Source of the DNA: Janthinobacterium sp. 17J80-10
Lineage (GTDB): Bacteria > Pseudomonadota > Gammaproteobacteria > Burkholderiales > Burkholderiaceae_D
Assembly (NCBI RefSeq): GCF_004114795.1
Contig: NZ_CP035311.1
Location: 3,100,001-3,164,000, forward strand
Direction of reading: 5' to 3'
Length of the DNA: 64,000 bases
This document shows positions 1 through 7,346 of this stretch, piece after piece. Both the position numbers and the translations under genes were made by a program. Within the stretch, counting starts at the first letter, position 1. Each line of letters opens with the position of its first letter. The notes under the pieces were generated by a model, which had not been told where the DNA came from, made no database searches, and saw only the letters and a list, made by a program, of their open reading frames with translations.

Positions 1-232
1 TCCTCCACTTTCCTGAAATTCACCCAAGCAAGGGCACCGGATCGATGATCCTGACCCACTTTGCAAATTAGACCCCTTCCTGCCAGAACATTCCCGGACT
101 TGAAAAGAAAGCGACATCCGCGCACGGTTTGCGTTATCCGTTAGCCGCCAGGCAAATGTTTATGCTAGCCTTGCCGCTGGCCAGATGTAATTGCTGTTTT
201 TCAAGTTATGCGGCCGTCATTTCGACCCGACC
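1..232. other. Left-edge stretch without a recognised gene
   Basis: No convincing coding region was found ahead of gspA. A short frame open from base 3 to the stop at 66-68 could be the tail of a gene lying outside the window, but about 20 residues are too few to assign. No clear promoter was identified for gspA. Confidence 0.4.
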
Positions 233-1951
233 ATGTATACCCAATTTTTCCAACTCAAACAGGTACCCTTCTCGATTGCGCCAGATCCGCGCTATCTGTT
301 CATGAGCGAACGGCACCGCGAGGCGCTGGCCCATTTGCTGTATGGCGTGGGCAGTGGCGGCGGCTTCGTCCTGCTGACGGGAGAAATCGGCGCAGGAAAA
401 ACCACCGTGTGCCGCTGTTTGCTGGAGCAAATCCCGGAAAACTGCCATGTCGCTTATATTTTCAATCCGAAGCTTTCGGTCGGCGAATTGCTGCAATCGA
501 TTTGCGAGGAATTCCGCATCGAGCCGGGCGCCCCAGCAACGGCAGAGGCCTCGGCAAAAGCCTGCGTCGATGCCCTCAATGCCTACCTCTTGCAAAGCCA
601 TGCAGCAGGCAAAAATAATGTCCTGATCATCGACGAAGCGCAAAACCTGACACCGGAAGTGCTGGAACAATTGCGCCTGCTGACCAATCTGGAAACCAGC
701 GAACGCAAACTGCTGCAAGTAATCCTCATCGGCCAACCGGAATTGCGCGCCATGCTTGCGCGCCCGGAACTGGAACAGTTAGCCCAGCGCGTGATCGCCC
801 GCTATCACCTGGATGCGCTGTCGCCGCAAGAAACCGCTGGCTACATCCATTACCGCATGTCGATCGCGGGTGCCGCTGCGCTGCACCCCTTCCCGGCGGC
901 GCTGATGCCGAAGATACACCGCCTCACGCGCGGCATCCCCCGGCGCATCAACCTCTTGTGTGACCGTGCCTTGCTGGGCGCTTATGCCGCCAGCCGCAGT
1001 GAAATCACCCCCGCCATCATCGAGCAGGCAGCCCGCGAGGTTTTCGACGTCGACAACGGAACAACCGGTGCGGCCGCGAGGCACTGGCAGCTGGCAATCG
1101 CAGGGATTGCCGGCGCAATGCTGACGGGCGCACTCGCCTGGGCCTGGCAGCTACATGGCGCCGCCCCTGACCCGGCGGTGCAAGCCGTTCTGGCTGCACA
1201 AGCGGGAAAGTACAAACTGTCGCACGACATCTCCACAAATTACGCATGGCAGCGCGCGGGGATGCCCTCGCCTGCCCGTACGCCGGTCGCAACAACGCAG
1301 GCGCTGGCTTCGACAGAGCTTGCCCCCTTGCTTGTGGAAGCAACACAAGACCAGTCCGCAGCCTTCCGCCTGCTGGGTCAGTTGTGGGGCATCGCGCTGG
1401 GCAAGGATGACCCGTGCGCCGCGGTCCAAAGCCGCAACGTGCATTGCCACACCAGCACAGGCGGCCTGGCAGAACTTCGCCTGCTGAACCGGCCCGCCAT
1501 CCTGAAGCTGCAAGACGACAAGCAACGCAGGCATCATGCGCTGCTGACGGGTTTAAGCGACACCAAAGCCGAATTGCGTTTTCCCGGCAGCGAACAAGAC
1601 CGTGAAGTCGATCTCAAGACTTTGCAAAAGCATTTCAAGGGTGAATTCGTAACCTTCTGGCGCGCGCCGCCAGGCTATAGCGGCAAGATCAGTCCCGGCC
1701 ATACCGGCGAAACCGTCGACTGGCTCAGTGCCCAGCTGTCCCGCATCGACGGTGGCGTCGAATCTGTGCCGGGCCAGGCTTTCGGCGTCACCATGGCGCG
1801 CGATGTGCGGCAATTCCAGAAAACGCATGGCTTGCAGCCAGATGGCATCGTCGGCGCACGTACACTGATGTTCCTGAACAGTGCCGCTGGCGTCCCGGAA
1901 CCGCACCTGCAGATACACCCGCCTCTCACTAACACACTGGCAGGAGAGTGA
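233..1951 (+). CDS. gspA: GspA/ExeA-like AAA ATPase with C-terminal peptidoglycan-binding domain
   Basis: A 572-residue inner-membrane ATPase of the ExeA/GspA family. With GspB it helps the type II secretion secretin pass or assemble through peptidoglycan (known for Aeromonas ExeAB). Visible parts: cytoplasmic AAA module with Walker A GEIGAGKTT near residues 49-57 and Walker B NVLIIDEAQ near 126-134, a membrane segment around 280-300 (rich in A, G, L, W), and a periplasmic C-terminal PG_binding_1 repeat (DVRQFQKTHGLQPDGIVG). The ATG at 233 is preferred over an upstream in-frame TTG at 191, because family members begin MYxxFFxL; no strong Shine-Dalgarno precedes it. gspB follows after 4 nt. 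No other gsp genes are in view, so the pair may stand apart from the main secretion operon. Confidence 0.88.
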   Translation: MYTQFFQLKQVPFSIAPDPRYLFMSERHREALAHLLYGVGSGGGFVLLTGEIGAGKTTVCRCLLEQIPENCHVAYIFNPKLSVGELLQSICEEFRIEPGAPATAEASAKACVDALNAYLLQSHAAGKNNVLIIDEAQNLTPEVLEQLRLLTNLETSERKLLQVILIGQPELRAMLARPELEQLAQRVIARYHLDALSPQETAGYIHYRMSIAGAAALHPFPAALMPKIHRLTRGIPRRINLLCDRALLGAYAASRSEITPAIIEQAAREVFDVDNGTTGAAARHWQLAIAGIAGAMLTGALAWAWQLHGAAPDPAVQAVLAAQAGKYKLSHDISTNYAWQRAGMPSPARTPVATTQALASTELAPLLVEATQDQSAAFRLLGQLWGIALGKDDPCAAVQSRNVHCHTSTGGLAELRLLNRPAILKLQDDKQRRHHALLTGLSDTKAELRFPGSEQDREVDLKTLQKHFKGEFVTFWRAPPGYSGKISPGHTGETVDWLSAQLSRIDGGVESVPGQAFGVTMARDVRQFQKTHGLQPDGIVGARTLMFLNSAAGVPEPHLQIHPPLTNTLAGE

Positions 1952-1955
1952 CGCG

Positions 1956-2702
1956 ATGTCCTATATTCTCGACGCTCTGAAAAAGGCCGAAGCCGAACGC
2001 CATATCGGCCAGATACCCGGCTTGCACGTCCAGCCTGCAGCAGCCTTGCCCCGCGGCTCCGCCCCGGCGCACAGCAACAAGGTGCTGATGGTCATTGCCG
2101 CAGTGCTGGTGGGCGTTGGCGTGCTACTGGCATGGCTGCAGCCCTGGCAGTCGCAGGCGACGCAATCCAGCCAGGTGGCCGCGACACAACCCGAGCCGGC
2201 TGCGCCCACCGGCGCGCCCACAGCCGTCTCGTCGACCCCTTCCCCGTCACCGCAAATTGTCGTGGTCACCCCGCCGCCAGAACTACCCAAACCGGTTGAA
2301 CGCGACGCGGCCAAACCTCGCAGCCCGGTGACACCCCGTCCGCGGGAGACAGCAAAATCAGCGCCCGCCTCCACCATGGCAAAGCCATCGGCAGTGCAGC
2401 CACCGTCGCCAACAGTCTCCGGCGGTGCTACTGCCAGCGACCTGCGGCTCAGTACCGCACTCACGCCGGAAGCTGGCGTATCGTCCCCCGGCGAATTGCC
2501 GGAACAAATCCAGCGCGAATTGCCGGCCCTGGCGATCGGCGGCTACATCTATTCCGACAATCCGCGCGAACGCCAGTTACTCGTCAACAAGCGCTTGCTG
2601 CATGAAGGTGCCGAAGCCGCGCCGGGCGTCCGACTGGAAAAAATGCTGCCCAATGCCGCCGTCTTCAATTACAAAGGCTACCGTTACCGGCTTTCCTATT
2701 AA
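1956..2702 (+). CDS. gspB: GspB-like general secretion pathway protein B
   Basis: A 248-residue bitopic membrane protein. It starts with the family signature MSYILDALKKAEAER, followed by a membrane span near residues 46-66, a long Pro/Ala-rich periplasmic linker, and a C-terminal globular GspB domain (residues about 190-248, with IGGYIYSDNPRERQLL and a terminal YRYRLSY). In known systems GspB pairs with GspA and contacts the secretin. The ATG at 1956 has CAGGAGAG 8 nt upstream and lies 4 nt after the gspA stop, so the two genes are almost certainly one operon. The Pro/Ala linker is typical of the family and explains the weak overall conservation. Confidence 0.85.
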   Translation: MSYILDALKKAEAERHIGQIPGLHVQPAAALPRGSAPAHSNKVLMVIAAVLVGVGVLLAWLQPWQSQATQSSQVAATQPEPAAPTGAPTAVSSTPSPSPQIVVVTPPPELPKPVERDAAKPRSPVTPRPRETAKSAPASTMAKPSAVQPPSPTVSGGATASDLRLSTALTPEAGVSSPGELPEQIQRELPALAIGGYIYSDNPRERQLLVNKRLLHEGAEAAPGVRLEKMLPNAAVFNYKGYRYRLSY

Positions 2703-2856
2703 TGGCGCCAGCGGAAATACCAGGATTTATTGACTCTCCAAACTGCCAGTTGCCTTGATAGCACTTTAATAATACTATTCATGCAAGGCCAATTTGAGCG
2801 CTTGGCAAGGCAATCATCGATTCCTGTTCATCGATGTCGCTGTAACTGATCATAAT

Positions 2857-2872
2857 TTGTTATTATTAACAA
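2857..2872. promoter_or_regulatory. 16-bp perfect inverted repeat upstream of the usp gene
   Basis: TTGTTA-TTAT-TAACAA is a perfect palindrome in an AT-rich tract 81 bp ahead of the usp start. The half-sites recall Crp/Fnr-type sites, but the spacing (TTGTT-N6-AACAA) is not the FNR/FixK spacing (TTGAT-N4-ATCAA). It is probably an operator of an unknown regulator. Confidence 0.4.
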
Positions 2873-2953
2873 TTATTTACACATCTTCCCGCTGGCTGTG
2901 CAGGTGGGCTTGATTATTGAACAAGCAAGTTGAACATGTAAGGCGGTAGGCTT

Positions 2954-3433
2954 ATGTACAAGAAAATCCTGATTCCGACCGACGGTTCTGAAATTTCCAA
3001 GGCGGCTGCCCGCGCAGGCGTCGAATTCGCCCAGCAACTGGGGGCCGAGGTTGTCGGACTGTTTGTCGCCCCGGAATACCAGTACCCGGTCTTTATCGAA
3101 ATCATCCCGCCCAACTTCCCCTCGGAAGACGAATACCTGATCTCGATGCGCAAGCTTGGCGAGCTTCACCTGCAAGTCATTGCGGACGCTGCACAGGCCG
3201 CGGGCGTGCCATCGTCGGGGATCACGATTTTTTCCGACGTCGCCGCACGCGAAATCGTCCACACCGCCGAACAGCAAGGCTGCGACCTGATTTTCATCGG
3301 TTCGCACGGCCGCAGCGGCTGGGGCCAGGCGCTGTTGGGAAGTACCACCACGAAGGTATTGTCTACCTGCCAGATTCCCGTTCTGGTCTACCGCATAACA
3401 AAGCATGCCGGCAACGCACAAGACAAGCAATAA
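2954..3433 (+). CDS. Universal stress protein, single UspA domain
   Basis: A 159-residue cytoplasmic UspA-fold protein. It opens with MYKKILIPTDGSEIS, the first beta strand and loop of the nucleotide site, and carries the C-terminal ATP-binding signature GSHGRSGWGQALLGSTTTKVL (G-x2-G-x9-G-S/T) near residues 115-135, so it is probably of the ATP-binding type. The start is the ATG at 2954, with no strong ribosome site. Its TAA stop is separated from the ATG of the next gene by one base, which suggests translational coupling with the response regulator. In betaproteobacteria such Usp genes are often induced by low oxygen or stationary phase. A 16-bp palindrome upstream may be its operator. Confidence 0.88.
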   Translation: MYKKILIPTDGSEISKAAARAGVEFAQQLGAEVVGLFVAPEYQYPVFIEIIPPNFPSEDEYLISMRKLGELHLQVIADAAQAAGVPSSGITIFSDVAAREIVHTAEQQGCDLIFIGSHGRSGWGQALLGSTTTKVLSTCQIPVLVYRITKHAGNAQDKQ

Positions 3434-3434
3434 C

Positions 3435-4079
3435 ATGATCCGTATCGTTATTGCCGATGATCACACGATCATGCGTGAAGGCTTGAAGCGCATCCTTGAT
3501 GGCGCCGAAGACATCGAAGTCGTGGGTGAAGCCGTCGACGGCTTCGAAGCGCTCTCGCACGTGCGCCGGGGTGGCTTCGACCTGTTAATGCTGGACTTGT
3601 CCATGCCCGGGCGCAGCGGCGTCGAACTGATTCGCCAGATCAAGGATGAGTCGCCCAAACTGCCCATCCTGATCCTGACCATGCACGAAGAAGACCAGTA
3701 TGCCATCCGTGCGATTCGTGCCGGTGCCCGCGGTTACCTGACCAAGGAAAGCGCGGGCACCCAGCTCTTGAGCGCCATCCGCAAGGTAGCGGCTGGCCGT
3801 CCCTACATCAGTATCGAGGTTGCGGAGCAACTGGCCATGGATGCCATGCCATCCAACGAAGATTTTCCGCACAAAAAACTATCAGACCGCGAATTCGAGG
3901 TCTTCAGTTTATTGGTTGGCGGCAAGACCATCGGCGAAATCGCCGACCTTCTGCATCTCAGTGCCAAGACTGTCAGCACGCACAAGACCCGTATCCTGTA
4001 CAAGATGGATATGCATTCGCTCGCTGAAATGGTCCAGTACGCAGTTGAGCACCGCCTTCTCACGCCGCTCAAAATTTAA
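3435..4079 (+). CDS. NarL/FixJ-family response regulator (REC + LuxR HTH)
   Basis: A 214-residue two-component regulator. The N-terminal receiver domain (about residues 1-120) has the acidic pair DD near residue 8, the phospho-acceptor in LLMLDLSMPG (about residue 54) and the conserved Lys in LTKES. The C-terminal LuxR-type HTH (about 145-210) has LSDREFEVFSLLVGGKTIGEIA and LHLSAKTVSTHKTRI. No histidine kinase gene is near, so it is an orphan in this window. The ATG at 3435 lies one base after the usp stop and there is no separate ribosome site, so translation is probably coupled. An inverted repeat GTAGG-N6-CCTAC begins 30 bp after its stop and could be a binding site for this or a related regulator. 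Confidence 0.9.
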   Translation: MIRIVIADDHTIMREGLKRILDGAEDIEVVGEAVDGFEALSHVRRGGFDLLMLDLSMPGRSGVELIRQIKDESPKLPILILTMHEEDQYAIRAIRAGARGYLTKESAGTQLLSAIRKVAAGRPYISIEVAEQLAMDAMPSNEDFPHKKLSDREFEVFSLLVGGKTIGEIADLLHLSAKTVSTHKTRILYKMDMHSLAEMVQYAVEHRLLTPLKI

Positions 4080-4108
4080 TCGTTAAATTTCCGAACGGCA
4101 TTTGCGAC

Positions 4109-4124
4109 GTAGGAAATCACCTAC
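4109..4124. promoter_or_regulatory. Inverted repeat GTAGG-N6-CCTAC downstream of the response regulator
   Basis: GTAGG at 4109-4113 and CCTAC at 4120-4124 form a perfect inverted repeat, and a further CCTACG occurs at 4140-4145. Dyads of this size are typical of LuxR/NarL-type dimer sites. The link to the neighbouring regulator is inference. Confidence 0.35.
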
Positions 4125-4274
4125 ATCACCACTCTTTATCCTACGAGCCTATTCAGCGCTCACCGATAGCAAATAACCCCCTCCCCCCCCATACTTTCTC
4201 TCAGTAATTGGCGCATTTGACCCAAGTATTTCCATAGTATTGGAGTGGTCTTGGACAGCTTGTATCCCTCGGCG

Positions 4275-4371
4275 GAGTCAACAGGTTTGACCCGCCGCAT
4301 TGATCAGGCTCTGCCCGAATTGCGCCTCATTTACTGCCAGCAAACCAGGCGACATCCTGAGTCAACAGGTT
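4275..4371. repeat. 13-bp direct repeat pair (GAGTCAACAGGTT)
   Basis: The 13-mer GAGTCAACAGGTT occurs exactly at 4275-4287 and 4359-4371, 84 bp apart (about eight helical turns), in the intergenic region ahead of the Crp/Fnr-type regulator gene. It could be a looping operator pair or a relic of a duplication. Confidence 0.45.
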
Positions 4372-4549
4372 GTTCCTGGTCGGCAAACGGAAGCGCACCG
4401 TAAAGAGCGCAAAGAACGCAGTTGCGGATGGTTTTTTTCGAACGAATCAAGGTACCGATCCCCAGAAAATCCCGCAGCGACTGCAAGATTGGCGGCAATT
4501 CCTCAGGGTTGTCACAGTAACTGTATGTATTTTTGGAACAGGAGATGCC

Positions 4550-5401
4550 ATGCTGTCCTCGCCCCCCTCTGAAATTCGGATCGAGCCACCACAACCAGTC
4601 TCGCATTTGTCGCCGCACGAAACCGGCTGGCAGCGCCAGGGAAAACTCTGGTCAAATTTGAAGGAATTATGCGAACTGCTGCGGATTCCAGCAGCAACGA
4701 CCCTGGCCGACGACGAATTGCTGTTCCAGCACGTACAATTCAAGACCGGGCAACGCGTGCATACCATCGGCCAGGCGTTCGACAGCCTGTATGTCGTGCA
4801 TTCCGGCTTCCTGAAAACCGTCCTCATCGATGAATTCGGCAATGAGCAAGTGCTGAGCTTCCCCATGAAAGGGGATTTGTTCGGCGTTGACGGCATCCAC
4901 ACCAAGCACCACGCTTCGGAAGCCGTAGCCCTGTCGAACTGCGACCTGATCCTGCTGCCCTTCAAGAAGCTCACGGCGCTCGGACGCACCCATGCCGAAT
5001 TCGAGCATGCCATGTACAGCGTCATGAGCAGGGAGCTGGTGCGCGAACAAGGCATGGTCAGCATGCTCGGTGCCCTTTCCGCCGAAGCGCGTGTCGCCCG
5101 TTTCCTGGTATCCCTGTCGGATCGCTATGCCGAGATGGGTTATTCCAGCAAACTCTTCAACCTGCGCATGACGCGCCATGAAATCGGCAGTTATCTGGGC
5201 CTGACGCTGGAAACAGTCAGCCGGACCCTGTCGGCATTCAATGAAATCGGCCTGATCAGCGTCGACCAGCGCTCGATCGGCATCAAGGATATCGATTCGC
5301 TCAAGACCTTGCGCCGCCTGCCGCCGTCCAGTTCACGCGCCAAGCAGCTCGCAGCGCGCAAACTGAAAGCTGCAGGCAACGGCCAAATGGCATCCGCCTG
5401 A
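4550..5401 (+). CDS. Crp/Fnr-family transcriptional regulator lacking FNR cluster cysteines
   Basis: A 283-residue regulator: N-terminal extension, cyclic-nucleotide-binding-like beta barrel (about residues 55-170), dimerisation helix, and C-terminal winged HTH with recognition helix GLTLETVSRTLSAF. The E-x2-SR pattern of this helix is that of FNR-type proteins, so TTGAT-N4-ATCAA-like targets are expected. FNR needs three N-terminal Cys plus one central Cys for its [4Fe-4S] cluster. Here only one N-terminal Cys (KELCELL) and one central Cys (SNCDL) exist, so oxygen sensing through a cluster is unlikely. The ATG at 4550 is chosen for its AGGAG 5 nt upstream, rejecting a longer 343-residue reading. 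Neighbouring Usp, phasin and PHA genes suggest a role in redox or stationary-phase control. A bidirectional terminator follows. Confidence 0.85.
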   Translation: MLSSPPSEIRIEPPQPVSHLSPHETGWQRQGKLWSNLKELCELLRIPAATTLADDELLFQHVQFKTGQRVHTIGQAFDSLYVVHSGFLKTVLIDEFGNEQVLSFPMKGDLFGVDGIHTKHHASEAVALSNCDLILLPFKKLTALGRTHAEFEHAMYSVMSRELVREQGMVSMLGALSAEARVARFLVSLSDRYAEMGYSSKLFNLRMTRHEIGSYLGLTLETVSRTLSAFNEIGLISVDQRSIGIKDIDSLKTLRRLPPSSSRAKQLAARKLKAAGNGQMASA

Positions 5402-5404
5402 CGC

Positions 5405-5441
5405 AAAAAAAAAAGCCCTGCCTGACGGCAGGGCACTTTTT
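5405..5441. terminator. Bidirectional rho-independent terminator
   Basis: GCCCTGCC-TGAC-GGCAGGGC (5415-5434) is an 8-bp perfect stem, flanked by a ten-A run on the left and five T after AC on the right. It serves the converging regulator (plus) and phasin (minus) genes. Confidence 0.9.
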
Positions 5442-5447
5442 CAGGAT

Positions 5448-6086
5448 TTATTTGCGCTTGCCATTGTGATGCGCCGTGCTGCGCTTTTCCCGCCCGGCCG
5501 TCATTTCGTCGACAGCGTCATCCACGGCTTGCTCGGCATGTTCGTATCCTGCACTGGCGGCGTTCTCGAAGGTATTTCTCGCAGTTTCCATATTCCGGTT
5601 TGCGGCAGATGCTGCCTCCCGGAAAGCCGACTGCCAGGCAGTAAACATCCCCGTTAATGGATTGGCGGCGATCGGATTGTAAGTTTCCTGCTCGCTGGTA
5701 TCCTCCGGCGCGATCCCTGCTGCAAAATCCGGGGCAACCCCACTACCCACCTGCTCCACGTAGCTGCGCATCGACTTGCCGATTTCGGATTGTACTTCGG
5801 TGAATACCTTCATGAGATCACGCTGATAATTCATGGCGCGATCCGGGCGCAGCGAAAAAAACTTGGCCTGCGCATCCGCCGCACCTTGCGGATCGCGCAC
5901 CGCGACCAGCGACTGCACGAAGCGTAACTGGTCGGTCCAGGCACGATGCGACGCTGTCAGTAATACATGGTCGATTTTTTCAGCGCCACTGAAAAATGCA
6001 TCGGCCAGGCGTCGCGACGCTTCGAGTTGCGTCTGATACATATTCGTCATCGGAGTGTACATATTTTGCATATTCCAACCTTGCAT
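5448..6086 (-). CDS. Phasin family protein (PHA granule-associated)
   Basis: A 212-residue, helix-rich, Met/Gln-rich protein matching the phasin pattern: repeated amphipathic helices, no signal peptide, central segment LADAFFSGAEKIDHVLLTAS, and a basic tail rich in Lys/Arg/His (REKRSTAHHNGKRK) that could touch DNA or the granule surface. Phasins coat polyhydroxyalkanoate granules and control their size and number. The PHA synthase gene 1.3 kb away supports this. The start at 6086 (MQGWNMQNM) has AAGGAG 7 nt upstream; a longer 258-residue reading lacks a ribosome site. Which phasin subfamily it belongs to cannot be told from sequence alone. Confidence 0.8.
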   Translation of the reverse strand: MQGWNMQNMYTPMTNMYQTQLEASRRLADAFFSGAEKIDHVLLTASHRAWTDQLRFVQSLVAVRDPQGAADAQAKFFSLRPDRAMNYQRDLMKVFTEVQSEIGKSMRSYVEQVGSGVAPDFAAGIAPEDTSEQETYNPIAANPLTGMFTAWQSAFREAASAANRNMETARNTFENAASAGYEHAEQAVDDAVDEMTAGREKRSTAHHNGKRK

Positions 6087-6363
6087 GATCCTTCTCCTTG
6101 GCAGTTGAGCGCAGGATTCCGCCTCAGACCCAAGTCGCCTGTACGGATCCATGACGCGTGCGACAAGCCGGATAGTGCCGCAGCCAGCTTCCCTAAATCC
6201 TTCATTCTGGCAGGCCCGGACCAATCATCCTTGAGCACGCGCAAAGCGATCCCTATGCTGCCAGCGCGACCACTGCTGCCAGAAATGCGGTATAAATCAG
6301 GCAATACAAGTGGTTCAACTGAACCGCTTTCACCGGCAAAAATCAATTACGAAGGAGATGGAC

Positions 6364-7200
6364 ATGGCTTACAAAACAATCGTGGTGCAGCTGGATGACT
6401 CCAGTCACTCCGTCGAGCGCACCCGCATTGCCGCGGCGCTGGCCAGAGCGCATGACGCCCACCTGATCGGCGCGGCGGCAACCGGCATTTCCCGCTACGC
6501 TTTCCAGGGCGGTGCCACGCTGCCGCCTGACCCCAACCTGGCGATCCACATCGAGCAGCTGCGCGAGCGCGCCGGGCGCGTGCTTGACCAGGCCGAGCCG
6601 CTGGTGCTGGCTGAAGGCCTGCCAACATTCGAAAAACGCCTGGTGGACGACGATGCTTCCGGCGGGCTGAGCGAACTGGCGCGCTACAGCGACCTGGTGG
6701 TGATCGGTCAGTTCGACCCCGCTGCAACCGTCGCAATGACCCTCTCGGACTTCCCCGAATACGTCGTTTTCACGGGCGGGCGCCCGGCCCTGATCATTCC
6801 GCATACCGGCACGTTTGCCACCGTCGGCAATCGCGTTCTGGTGGCTTGGGATGGCGGGCGCTCGGCCACCCGCGCCGTCACGGATGCACTGCCGTTTCTG
6901 CGCCAGGCCGAACTGGTCCAGGTTGCACTGTTCAACCAGCCGGGCGCCGACGCCAGTGCCCCACTTGCCGGGGAAGATATTGCACTGTACCTTGCCCGCC
7001 ATGGCGTCCGCGCCGAACTATTGCCGAACAAGCCCACCGACAACGTCGGCGATGCCCTGCTGTCACTGGCGGCAGATCTTGGCACCGACCTGATTGTCAT
7101 GGGCGGGTACGGTCATTCGCGTTTCCGGGAAATTCTCCTCGGCGGCGTAACACGCACGGTGCTGACTGCCATGACGATACCGGTACTGATGTCGCACTAA
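6364..7200 (+). CDS. Tandem-domain universal stress protein
   Basis: A 278-residue protein with two UspA-like halves. The N-terminal half starts MAYKTIVVQLDDSSHS and has lost the glycine-rich ATP motif. The C-terminal half (from about residue 155, NRVLVAWDGGRSATRAV) keeps the ATP signature GGYGHSRFREILLGG near residues 250-264. This one-degenerate, one-intact arrangement is common in E. coli UspE-like proteins. The ATG at 6364 is placed 6 nt after AAGGAG (6352-6357); an in-frame ATG at 6358 abuts the Shine-Dalgarno and is unlikely to be used. It lies divergent from the phasin gene and ahead of phaC, which fits a storage or stress context. Confidence 0.87.
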   Translation: MAYKTIVVQLDDSSHSVERTRIAAALARAHDAHLIGAAATGISRYAFQGGATLPPDPNLAIHIEQLRERAGRVLDQAEPLVLAEGLPTFEKRLVDDDASGGLSELARYSDLVVIGQFDPAATVAMTLSDFPEYVVFTGGRPALIIPHTGTFATVGNRVLVAWDGGRSATRAVTDALPFLRQAELVQVALFNQPGADASAPLAGEDIALYLARHGVRAELLPNKPTDNVGDALLSLAADLGTDLIVMGGYGHSRFREILLGGVTRTVLTAMTIPVLMSH

Positions 7201-7346
7201 ACATAAAAACGACGACTGAAGTAAATTTCGCAACTATTTTCTTGATTAGGAGTAATATTTCTATTGCCGACTTGTCATAGTACCCACGGACCAATGCGGG
7301 AGTCGGCGAGAGCCTGTTTCCATTCCTGCAAAGAACGAGAGAGACC

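Larger units (their letters stand above)
4080..4549. other. Intergenic region before the Crp/Fnr gene
   Basis: 470 bp without a supported gene. From left to right it holds the inverted repeat at 4109-4124, a third CCTACG half-site at 4140-4145, a C-rich tract at 4177-4190 (8-C run at its end), and two copies of a 13-bp direct repeat (4275-4287 and 4359-4371). A TTGACC hexamer at 4217-4222 could be a -35 element, but no good -10 partner was seen. The AGGAG at 4540-4544 is the ribosome site of the next gene. Confidence 0.5.

Noticed and set aside
1-68. Partial frame at the left edge as the end of a gene
   Set aside because: About 20 residues with no recognisable motif; cannot be supported. A transposon end was also considered but no inverted repeat or transposase could be shown.
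4177-4190. Homopolymeric C tract as a phase-variation switch
   Set aside because: It lies between genes, not in a coding start or a promoter spacer that could be identified.
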